Origin: Aldrovandia affinis
Lineage: Eukaryota; Chordata; Actinopteri; Notacanthiformes; Halosauridae
NCBI GenBank assembly: GCA_029706075.1
Contig: JAINUG010000014.1
Location: 8,063,157 to 8,127,156 of the forward strand
DNA: 64,000 nt
Direction: 5' to 3'
The translations under genes and the position numbers were made by a program. The first letter of the stretch is position 1. Each line of letters opens with the position of its first letter. Below, one piece after another: positions 11,196-22,900 of this stretch. Below the pieces are notes generated by a model. The model was not told where the DNA came from. It worked only from the letters and a program-made list of their open reading frames with translations, and searched no databases.

Positions 11196-12950
11196 CAAAA
11201 TCTTAATAAAAAAATAAAAAAAAGCATCCTAACATCTCCTGTGCCGTCAGTGGCCAGGACCTCCCCTTGGGCTACATAGCTGTCCACGGAGGGTCTCACA
11301 AGTGTGTGCCAGTCTATCCTCACACATTTATGGAGGATGTTGCCATGTTGGGACTTGTTGCCGTCTTTCCATTAAAAATTACTTCCAACTTGAGCGGAGT
11401 GGGAATGATGACTGTGGTGTAAAACCAGGTTAATCCTTTAGTGTCAAGGCCTAAAAGTGTCTGTATTTTTACATTACATTACATGGCTATTTCCGACCAG
11501 TTTTTCACTTCTACTACACCCAAGCCTCCCAAAGACACATTTTTGTGTTCCAAAACCACAAACATGGTTGAGGGCATGATGTGAAGTAGATAGTTGTAAC
11601 ATCTGGAATCAAGTGTCAGCACAGCGCCAAGGCAACAGTGTAGTGTAATGGTTAGGGAACTGGACTAGTAACTCAGAGGTTGCTGGTTCAATTCCCAGGT
11701 GGAGCACTGCCGTTGTACCCTTGAGCAAGGTACTTAACCTGAATTGCTTCAGTAAAATATCCAGCTGTATAAATGGATTGTATGTAAAGAAATGTAAACT
11801 GTGTAAGTCGCTCTGGATAGGCCTAAAATGTAATGTAAATGTAGCACCTACAAATGTGTCACGTATGACTCATGGAGCCAGTCACATGCCATACTGTACG
11901 CCTTCTTTTTTTACTATAAAATGACCTCTTGTACAGATTAATTCTTTAGATGATTACATTTTTTGTGGGTCCTGCATCAGATAATTGTGTGTCAGATAAT
12001 TTTGTATAGGTATTCAAATCCAGAAACCAAAACGGACTATAAGTCAGTTCTGTTGTACAAATCTATTCAACCAGAGCCGTTAGCCAGAATACTTTCCAGG
12101 TGGATCCAAACAGATTGTCATGGTATCCACATGGGTAGCGCTGTCATACGCGTCATCCGGGTTGACACTCAAGGAGATACGAAACGCCCTCCGAGAACGT
12201 GAAAATATCCGGCGAGAAGCCAGTGAGAGCTCGTTTTGAAAGCTTAGAAACATGGCTTACACGTACAGCCAACACCAGTAGCTATTCAGATGATAAACCC
12301 CAGAGCCTATGTTCGATGGCTGGATAACAGGCACGTGGTTGGTGCTTCAGTGCGTCAGTCGAAGTCTTGTAAAATACACAGCCTATGGGGAAGACACTAC
12401 TTGTCTAAGAGCAAAACAAGCTTGGCTCTCATTCGCGAAGACAAAGACGTTTATACACGTCTCTGCCCTGAGGAGACTGCCTCAAACCCACAGCAAGGAA
12501 GTGGGTTTAAACGTATGACAAAAACAAAACACAGTGAGAAGGTATGACAAAAACAAAACTATAAATGATTGTAGGCATCCCTGAGGCATTTGTATCCAAA
12601 TTTCTTTAAACTGAAATAGAACGTGATTTTTGGAACAAGTTGTAAAAACCTAAGATTTACAACTTCAAGTGACAGGAGAGTTTATACGAGAGTAAAGTTT
12701 AGCATGTGCATTTGGGTATGAGGAGGGAAGGGGGTTAATGATCCTAATAATTTTCCAACGACTTTCCCAGACTCATTGAACACCTCTTAAGGCAGTGACA
12801 TTGAGGAAAAAATGTAAACAACAATTACAGTGAATAATATATTTGAATTGTGAATTATGCTAATTAATTATCCAATCATGGCGTCAGCATCATGGAGAGC
12901 TGGAGGTGAATTCCCTGAGGATTCCCTCACCACTGACTGGAAAGTTTAAT
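11196..12950. other. Intergenic stretch with one SINE, no confident gene
   Basis: Apart from the type B SINE at 11633-11843, I see no recognisable coding region. An 85-codon open frame at 12290-12547 on the plus strand has no domain I know and no splice context. Confidence 0.55.
11633..11843 (+). repeat. SINE type B
   Basis: tRNA-like head GTGTAGTGTAATGGTTAGGG with B-box-like GGTTCAATTCCCAGG, body GAGCAAGGTACTTAACCTGA, and tail GTAAGTCGCTCTGGATAGGC ending in AATGTAATG repeats. Confidence 0.85.
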
Positions 12951-12954
12951 TTGG

Positions 12955-13375
12955 AATGACCTTCCTGTTGGGAGTCAGAACAGCTGAGACCCTGGCCACC
13001 TTCAAGCGACGACTGAAGACTCACCTCTTCAGGGTGCACCTCTCCCTGTAGTCCGGTTTTGTAAACTTAGGGATGTAGCTGTTTAGTATTGCACTCTTGT
13101 CTACTTGTTTATGTATTGTATTAGGTTTAGGCATTATTTCGCAGATATTTTCCGCTCTGTTTGTTTTAGTGCTGCCTTTGAATTGTGGCTACAGATTTAC
13201 CTACAGGGTCCTAGCTTAACTATGTGGTTTCTCCTAGCACCTGGAACTGTACTTCCCGCTAGGGTGGCTTTCAGCTAAACTGTTCTTGACTACGGTTAAC
13301 ACTTTGTTGTACGTCGCACTGGATAAGAGCGTCTGCCAAATGCCTGTAATGTAATGTAATAATGTAATATAATGT
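12955..13375 (+). repeat. LINE 3' end (reverse-transcriptase C-terminus and tail)
   Basis: Encodes the LINE ORF2 C-terminal signature WNDLPVG and, one frameshift later, [20 protein letters not shown]. About 240 bp of 3' UTR follow, ending GTCGCACTGGATAAGAGCGT, CTGCCAAATG and repeats of TAATG. This tail is nearly the same as the 3' ends of SINE types A and B in the window. Confidence 0.8.
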
Positions 13376-13740
13376 AACAATATCAAGCTGGAATATGCCG
13401 GCAAGCCGGCCAGCATACTATTTGCCTGAAATAAATGAATTTCAGGACAATGAAACGCTGTGTTTATAAAAATTTTTAATGAATAAATGTACAGGTTATT
13501 AATAATAGTCTTACAAAGACCAGACGTACAAGGACTGATTGCCATTAAGGCAACAAGAGTCCTGGCTTGACCGTTGTAATATTCAAATTGTTAAATATGT
13601 AATTGACAAAAAAAACCCACAAACCATTAGGGCAACAAATGAAAGAACTCAAAGGACACAGTGTCCCCACACACAGCTAAAAGCAGGGCTGAACTGGAAA
13701 GGCTCCGGGATCCTTGGATGATTAGGATGCATTGCACAGA

Positions 13741-13828
13741 CAGGGCCCTCTGATGGGACAGGGTCCGTGGGTCACCTGGTCAAACAGGGCCCCCTGATTG
13801 GACAGAGTCCGTGGGTCACCTGGTCAGA
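13741..13828 (+). repeat. 44-bp tandem duplication over the dhx37 stop codon
   Basis: Two near-perfect 44-bp copies sharing CAGGGCCC.CTGAT and GTCCGTGGGTCACCTGGTCA. The second copy contains the dhx37 stop codon (TGA on the minus strand at 13826-13824). Confidence 0.9.
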
Positions 13829-13900
13829 CAGGTGGCCAGTTCTCAGCCACTTCCTGGTGTTTGGCTTCAGGAAGCCACTGGCAGTACGCCGACAGCAAGT
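13824..13900 (-). CDS. dhx37: dhx37 exon 26 (terminal, stop codon)
   Basis: Reads [18 protein letters not shown] and AENWPPV, then TGA at 13826-13824. It matches the end of DHX37 orthologues (CEWLPQAM...WPP). The acceptor is TTTGCAG. The preceding intron is 2.2 kb and holds a Tc1-like element. The stop codon lies inside a 44-bp tandem duplication (13741-13828). An ATTAAA on the minus strand near 13475-13480 could be the poly(A) signal, but this is weak. Confidence 0.93.
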
Positions 13901-16900
13901 CTGCAAATGCAAACACAGACGGGAGAGCAAGGCTTTAGGGCTTATCAAGCATACAAACATGACAAAAACTAGACAAAGCTTTTCTTTCAAACTAAACATC
14001 TGTTGGCGTGCGACACAACAGAACAATGACATTGAGCCACAAAGAGCCTGGAGGTCAACTGAGGTCATTAGCATATTATAGCTGCCCATTATAGTCAGCT
14101 ACAACATCCAGTAGTTATTACGGTGGTGATGGCAGTGTAGTGTAGTGGTTAGGGAACTGGGCTTGTAACACCAAGGTTGCAGGTTGAATTCCCAGGTGGG
14201 GGCACTGACCGTTGTAGCCTTGAGCAAGGTACTTAACCTGAATTGCTTCAGTACAATAACCAACTTATGTGGTTCTGTGTGGCTCAGTAGGTAGAGCATG
14301 GCTTAGGTTGTGTGGGTTCAATTGCCATTGGGACCACATATTCTGAAAAATATATGCATACACTACTGTAAATCGCTTTGGATAAAAGTGTCTGCTAAAT
14401 GGCATATACAGGTGCATCTGAATAAATTAGAATATCGTGGAAAAGTTAATTTATTTCAGTAATTCAATTCAAAAAGTTGAAACTCATATTATATAGATTA
14501 ATTACACACACAGTGAAATATTTAAAGCCTTTATTTGTTTTAATTTTGATGATTATGGCTTACAGTTAATAAAAACCCAAAATTCTGTATCTCAGAAAAT
14601 TTGAATATTGTGAAAAAGTTCAATATTGTAAACTCACGGTGTCACACTCTAATCAGCTAATTAACTCAAAACACCTGCAAAGGTTTCCTGAGCCTTTAAA
14701 TGGTCTCTCAGTCTGGTTCAGTAGGCTACACAACCATGGGGAAGGCTGCTGAAGACAGTTGTCCAGAAGGTCATTACCCTCCACAAGGAGGGTAAGGGTC
14801 ATAAGCTGGCTGTTCAGAGTGCTGTATCCAAGCATATTCATAGAAAGTTGAGTGGAAGGAAAAATTGTCACAGGGAAGCCTTGAGAGGATTGTCAAGCAA
14901 AGCCCATTCAAGAATTTAGGGAGCTTCACAAGGGGTGGACTGAGGCTGGAGTCAGTGCATCAAGACGTATCCAGGACATGGGCTACAACTGTCGCATTCC
15001 TCGTGTCAAGCCACTCCTGAACCAGACACAACGTCAGAAGGGTCTTACCTGGGCTAAGGAGAAAAATAACTGGACTGTTGCTCAGTGGTCCAAAGTCCTC
15101 TTTTCAGATGAAAGTAAATTTTGTATTTCATTTGGAAATCAAGGTCCCAGAGTCTGGACGAAGAGTGGACAGGCACAGAATCCAAGTTGCTTGAAGTCCA
15201 GTGTGAAGTTTCCACAGTCAGTGATGATTTGGGGTGCCATATCATCTGCTGGTGTTGGTCCACTGTGTTTTCTCAAGTCCAAAGTGAACGCAGCCGTCTA
15301 CCAGGAAATTTTAGAGCACTTCATGCTTCCTTCTGCTGACAAGCTTTATGGAGATGCTGATTTCATTTTCCAGCAGGACTTGGCACCTGCCCACACTGCC
15401 AAAAGTACCAATACCTGGTTTAATGACCATGGTATTACTGTGCTTGATTAGCCAGCAAACTCACCTGACCTGTATTTGTATTCGCCTGGCATTGTCTCAC
15501 CTGGTATTGTCAAGAGGAAGATGAGACACCAGACCCAACAATGCAGACGAGCTGAAGGCTGCTATCAAAGCAACCTGGGCTTCCATAACACCTCAGCAGT
15601 GCCACAGGCTGATCGCCTCCATGCCACGCTGCATTGATGCAGTAATTCATGCAAAAGGAGCCCCGACCAAGTATTGAGTGCATATACATGAACATACCTT
15701 TCAGAAGGCCCACATTTCTGTATTAAAAATCCTTTTTTTTTATTGGTCTTATGTAATATTCAAATTTTCTGAGATACAGAATTTTGGGTTTTCATTAGCT
15801 CTAAGCCATAATCATCAAAATTAAAAGAAATAAAGGCTTGAAATATTTCACTCTGTGTGTAATGAATCTATATAATATATGAGTTTCACTTTTTGAATTG
15901 AATTACTGAAATAAATTAACTTTTCCACCATATTCTAATTTATTGAGATGCACCTGTATATACTATGCAAGTCCCTCTGTGTAAGTCTGCTAAATGCATG
16001 TAATGTAATGCCTGTAATGTTATGTAAGGTGTAATGGGGGCCTCTGCTCAGATGTTTGAGCTTTCAGGCCGTCTCATTATCAGAGGTGCAGAGACACAAA
16101 GGCGGCAGACGGCGGATGTCACTCACACTTGTCGTCGTTCTTCCACGCGGACAGCAGAGTCGCTCGGCAGTCTGCGCTCTCGCGCACCAGCGCCCCCAGC
16201 AGAGCCTCGGTGCGGGGCTGCAGCCTGAAACACAGGAAGAGCCACAGTGGTCAGACAAGGCCTGGCCGGCCCTCTGAGGGCCACCAGATTACATTACAGG
16301 CATTTAGCAGATGCTCAGCGACTTACATTTCTTTACATCCATTTATACAGCTGGTGTTTCTGTACCTTGCTCAAGGGTAGAACGGCAGTGCCCCCACCTG
16401 GGGTCATTTGAGCCCAGCTCCCTAACCATTATTAAAGTAAATGCATGTATTCTAAGCAGACAAACACTGATGAGCTCACACACGCCGATGGAGCCGAAAT
16501 GTCTGTGTGTTGTCATCACTGCTGATCAGAACACCCCAATTTGATAGTGAAATACAAAAAATACTCAATTATACAAGCACAACTGGTTCTTCCTAGCTAA
16601 GAAATTAATGTATTTAAACAGTATATATTTTTAATCGTTGAAATCAAGTACTGAAATAGAAGCCTGGGGATCACCCAACCCAAAAAATAAGACGGCAAGT
16701 TGGACGGAAAAAATAAATAAATATATAAATTGATCAGCTGGGTTGAGGGGAGCGCCAGCACTGTGCTACATAGTGGAGACGCTACAGCAATGTTTCCTAC
16801 AAATTATTTGTTCCACAGCTAGCTAGCTAGCTACGTTATTTAGAAAAAACTAAAGGGCCACGGACAACATTATTACCTATTCTCCGCGCACAGAATTTAT

Positions 16901-19900
16901 CGTTAATACTCGGGCTGTGTTCCAGCTCGTCGTTATCTATAAATTGTTGGTGGATGCCGACGGACGAAACGGTAGGAGCTCGCCCGTGCTTGACGGGCTG
17001 GCTTGTATTTCTAGAATAATTAATTCCAGAAAAAAGTCAGAAATGCCAACCTAGGGGGGCCCCCGATTGCATAGCGGTCTAACACACCTGTATTGGCTGG
17101 TGTTTTACGAGTGTGAGCTGCCTATCACAATTGCGGTTTGAAACCTGACTGTGCCAGACCGGCCCTGCTGGGGAGCCCCGATCAGGGGCGGCGTTTGGCT
17201 GTCTGCCCCAGGGGGAGGGTGAGCTGGCATGAACTCTCTGAGAAGCGCGTAAGGGTTGGGTGGGCAAATTCCGTCGCGAAGGAAGCGGAGTTCGCTGCCC
17301 TCTGAGAATTAGCTTGCCTTGTAGAAACGAGCGGCAGACTCATGTGGGGAGGGCAAATTGAAATAAATAGAGGGTATAATTGGCCACTAAATTGGGAGGA
17401 AAAACTGGAACAAATTTGAAACTTTTATTTTTATTTTAACATGAAAAAAAAAAAAACACCACCCTTACTTTGCCCAGGTCTTCAGCATGGTGGAGGGGCT
17501 GGAGAGCAGACAGGTGGCGTGAGCCTTAAGCTTCGGACACACCTGAAACGAACACATTATGGCTTGGTAAAATAATATATAGCAGACGCTTTTATCCAAA
17601 AAGACTTACAGTAGTGAACGCATACATTTTTCAGTATATGTGGTCCCAATGGTAATAGAACCCACAACCTAAGCATTGCCAGCACCATTGTGTCACTACT
17701 GAGTCACACAGAACCAAATACTTGATGCGTAATAGATTTAATTCATTCTGAACCCACAATCCCGCCATTTCCCAACACGGCCGAGTACCCGGTTTGAGGG
17801 ATTAATATCCATTTTCATTTCAGTCGTATAATTCACTACCACTTCAGAGCCAGGCGGCAGGTGACCCTAAATCACTTTGCTCCACCCTTCCTGTTTGGTA
17901 CCTGTCCCTCCAGCAGGAACTTGGCGAACAGCTTGTAGCGCTCCAGGCCTTCTGGGTAATCCATGTCCACAGCNNNNNNNNNNNNNNNNNNNNNNNNNNN
18001 NNNNNNNNNNNNNNNNNNNNNNNNNNNNNNNNNNNNNNNNNNNNNNNNNNNNNNNNNNNNNNNNNNNNNNNNNCACACCTAAAGAAAACAATACATTTTT
18101 ATCCAGGGCTTGCTTTAAAGGATTCACACACAACTTATGCCACCAATTCAAGTCTTTTCAAGGTGCGATTCCACCCAAGGACCCATACTGTACAGTGGGC
18201 TAGTTAGTTGATTCGTTTTATTTGACAATTTTAAAAGATATACACAATGCGAACACACATACCCTTGATACATGACATCACATTAATGCACACTGTAAAT
18301 TGCTGAGGATAACACGAAAAAGTTGGCAAAAAGCCAACTTATTTCCATTGTGATCCTCTACATTATGAGCATTGCAGATCATCAATAAAGCAATACAAAA
18401 CTGGCCTCCATATCCCTGAAAATAAATGCTGTACCAGGGTCAGCTCTTTCAACCCCAGCTGAACCCCAACCAGGGGTTGAGTTGAATGTGTACTCGGATC
18501 CAGACTTCAAAGGGGCATAATCTATGGTACACGTGGACATTTTCAAGACAATCATCTAAAATTTAAATCCAAGCACTTGAAAAGGTACCCCAAGAACTTT
18601 CAGGTCCTTGACCTTTTAAATTTATTTTTATTTTGGGGACTTTCAAGGGTTTGGAGGAGGGAATGGGGGTAACTCTGGCTTTGGATTTGTATTTCTTCTT
18701 CTACTGGTTAAAATGAAGGCAGCTGAGCATCTCTAGGTAAACTCAAGGTCAGAAGCAGATACCTCTCATGTACATCTTGGAGGTCTCCATCACTTCCTGG
18801 TACACCACAAACTCCGGCAGGGTCTTGAACAAGGCCGAGGAAGGGTGAATGAACACGGGCTCGTCCAGCAGCGGAGTCTGCAGAGAGAGAGAGAGAGAGG
18901 CGTTCCAGAGAGACAGGCAGAAAGGTCAGGTTAGGTCAACTTTATTATCCCACAAGGGAAATTCATTTCGCAGAGCTTCAGAGGTACATAAAACACATAG
19001 GGTAAAAACAGTAAAACACTAAAAACAGGGCCCACGACATACAGTACATGGTATACACGGCTCAACGGGGAAAAGTGCAAAGAAAGCAGCAGGTTAAAAA
19101 AGAATATATACAATTATAAAATTAGTATATTACATTTCCTCGATTTCTCTTTGACGCAATAACAGAAAGTACAGTTGAGTAGAGGCACACACACAGTGAA
19201 CACAATCTGTATCTCTTCACACTCTTCAAAAAGGCAGAAGTCCAGGGCCTCCTGGGTGGCGTAACAGTAAAGGCATCTGCCCGGGATACATGTTGAAACA
19301 GGCCAGCAGTGGGCTTGTGGGGGGGATAATTGGAATAATAGAGGATATAATTGGCCACCAAATTGGGAGGAAAAAAAAACTGAAAGAAATATAAATCTAA
19401 AAAGGCGAAAGTCCGAGAAACAAAAGATTTTGTGTGGCAGGTTGGAGTGAACAGCCTCCGAACAGAAGGAAATTAAAACCTCTTCTTGCTAAAGAAAAAG
19501 CACCGTCCAGCCGAGGTGATGTCTTAACTTCAGAATGCTGACAGAGGCAGAAAACCTCGCTTCCCTTCGATGGCAAAATTGCATTTGCACCAGGAACACA
19601 CCCCAATCACATGTGTAATGCATGACAGTGCATGTTTGGACACTTACAATCGAACATTAAGCCAGAGAAACGGGACATGCAGGTGCTTCTTTCAAAAACT
19701 TCCAGCTGAATTTAGAGGCAAACGGGTGAACAACGCATTCAACATGAATTGACAGCTCAATGTGTGATTGTGCCATCTAATGTTAATACTGGTTTCCGAA
19801 TCTTTAAAATGATGATGTTGATTTTGACTGATGTTTACCGATTTTGAACCAATGCTGAATTGATCATGGTTTAATTATTTAAAGCAGCAAATGAAGCTGA

Positions 19901-22900
19901 AAATGTGATGGTCACCAAAACGACCAAAAAGCAAAAAAACTTCCTTAAAACAAAGCTTGCGAGATTCCATGCTGGAGTTAAATCTATAATCCAAGAATCA
20001 AAACAAATCTACTGGGTTCAATACCCGTCTTAACTTAGCTGAACATCATGGCCGCCACTCTGCAGTGTGCAAATCCACCCACCATTTCAATCATTCTGCG
20101 CTTCACACATGATTTCCAATGACGACCAGACGACCAATAGAAAGGGCATGATTTTGACCACTCCCTGTGACATCACAAAGGCGCCCTTGGCCCTCACCTT
20201 GTACCCGTTCCTCCATTTGGGGTCCAGCAGCTCTTCGGCCTGCACCCGTCGGGCCAGGTGATCGCCGAGCCCGGCTAGCACAATCTGTCGCAGGTAGCGC
20301 ACCTGACTGACTGTAGGGGGCGCCATCCTGGCATCCAAGAACAACCCTGCCTCAGGGCACACAGCATTCACTGTAACGTAAGGGGGGAGGGGCAATCTCG
20401 TCATAGCGGGAAAGACTACTCGGAAAAATAAAATCAGAAACGGACTCAAGATGGACTAAAATAGTAAATGAAGTGCACTTGAAAATGAGTCTAAAAACTG
20501 GATCGAGGATAGAGGTCGTTGAAAGTCGTGTCCTTGAAAGTGACACCAAAATACACCCAGGTAAGGCATAGTTGCGAACGCCACATTCGGTTGACCGGTC
20601 AGACTGAACTCTGTGGATCTAACATATAAGGTAATTGTAAAAAATCTTTAATCTTTAAAAATTATCTTTAATACCTGTGTGTGTTTTTCAATTCCTGTTT
20701 GTCCATTTTAATATGTTTTTGCTATGTTTGGTCGTTATTGTAAATAAGAATTTGTTCTCAGTGAACTTTCCTGGTTAAAGATTGGTTAAATAAATACAAA
20801 TAAACTGCTTTTAAGAATTCAAATCGCAAGTTGCAGGAATGCAACTTTTTTTTTTTCTCTCTAAAGGGACTGCACCAAAACACTATTTCACAAAACATAT
20901 TTTTCAGCACAATTTATGTGTGTAGATATTGTGCCCGTGAGCCCTAACACAGCGCTTGCTTGCGTACCTGCGGTGGTGAGCTGGCCCCTCAGTCGGCGGA
21001 TCTCCAGCATGGCTTTGTATCGCAGCCCGTTGTCCTCGCTGAACTTCGGTGTGCAGCCAGCGAACTCGCACGCCCCCACTGCCCCTGTGCACAGGCGAGG
21101 CCCGGGGAGTCCTGGATCAGTCAGGTGCTAGGCACCGAGCAGCACGGGCCAGCCCGTGCATGCGCTCACAACACACGGGGAGCTTTATCATTAACTCCAT
21201 AATTGGGAAGCGGTTAATCTTTTTGGGTGTAGCACGTATTGTTATCATGTTCAAAAGGGGGAAAACGCTGCATTGATAATGCCGTTATGACAAGCGTGAC
21301 TGCGCAGAGTGTGATATTAATTTCTCTGTGGATCTCACGGATGATGGAGAACATTCTGTTTTTTTTGGCTCGGGTGTCTTACCCAGCATGACCATGAGGT
21401 CGCCCAGCTGCAGCGATGCTCCCTGCCCCGCCCACAGCCTCCTCATCTGGGCCAGACGCGCCCTCTTCTGAGCCAGCTTGGAGTTCTCTTCCTCGCTGCC
21501 TGCAGGCCTGGGGGGAGAGAACATATAACATGATACATATAACACACGCCATGGCTAGATATCATCACGAGAGCTATTGATCAGTAAGTTAACATAACAC
21601 ATATAACATATGCCATTTAGCAGAAGCATTTATCCAAAGCGACTTACAGTTGTGAATGCATACATTTTTCAGTATATGCGGTTCCAATGGGAATCAAACC
21701 CACAACCTAAGCATTGTCAGCACCATGCTCTACCTACTGAGCCACACAGAACCACGCTCTACCTACTGAGCCACACAGAACCACGCTCTACCTACTGAGC
21801 CACACAGAACCACGCTCTACCTACTGAGCCACACAGAACCACGCTCTACCTACTGAGCCACACAGAACCACCAGACGGGGAGAGGCACAGACCAGCGTGG
21901 AGCGTGAGATCAGATCTGCTCTATAGCCTGAGCGGCACCCACCTGTCCAGCTCCTCAAAGATCTCCCGCACCGTCATGGCCGCCACCAAGGTGATGACGT
22001 AGGGCAGGCAGTCCTGCTGCTTCCCCAGCGCCAGCATCTTAGCGTAGCGCGGAGCCACAGGGAACGAGGCCATCGCCCTGCCCAAGGGGGTTATGGGAGA
22101 ACTGAGCCGGGCTCGCTCCAACTGCTTCAGCCTGAGAGAGAGCGAGGGAGAGAGAGGGAGAGAGAGAGAGAGAAAGATGGAGACAGCGAATGAGAGGGAG
22201 AGATCATTTAATTTTAACCCGCTTTTATTGATATGATTGCACAATCAACCACACCTCAATACATGATTACATCTGGAAGTACACAGAATATAAACCACAC
22301 CATCAAGTTCTACATGACCTTCCCTAAAAACATCAATATGGTCGATTAAAATAGGGAACATATGGAAGCACTGCACCAAACAGCCCAAAAGTTAATTTGT
22401 GTGGGAACTGGCCCAAAACATCTCCCTCGCCCCACTTGATGGTGAAGTCAGCCAGGCTGAGAGTAAGCTGATAACAGGCGACCGTCTCTACACGCTCACA
22501 GAAAGGACACTCCCTCCCCACTGTTGGATCCAGGTGAGCCACGTGCCTGTTTGTAGCTCTGGCCCCACGAATAACCCCTCCAGTGCAGATCAGCCGTACG
22601 CTTTTCCACAGGAGGTTTATACAGGGACCTCCAGGGTCCTGGCCCCAAAAACTGAGCCCACGCAGACGCTCTGAGCCCCGCTGGTGAAGCCAGGTGTGTA
22701 ACCTCCACACACGCTCCGTACAGAGCCTGCCTCGTGGCCAGGACGGACAGACAGACAGACGGAGGGTTTCCGGCCCACACTCACCGTCCGGTGCGCGGCG
22801 GCTCCTCCAGCGCTCCCAGAGACACCAGCAGCTGCTCTGCGGATACCAGGGCCTCCCCCGGGGGTGGCGTCGGGAAAGGAAAGTTCACCACCTGACCAGA

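Noticed and set aside
17867..18203. Open frames reading through X residues
   Set aside because: They cross the 100-N gap and have no meaning there.
22137..22244. Coding extension upstream of dhx37 exon 18
   Set aside because: It is a translated GA/CT microsatellite upstream of the acceptor, not part of the conserved protein.
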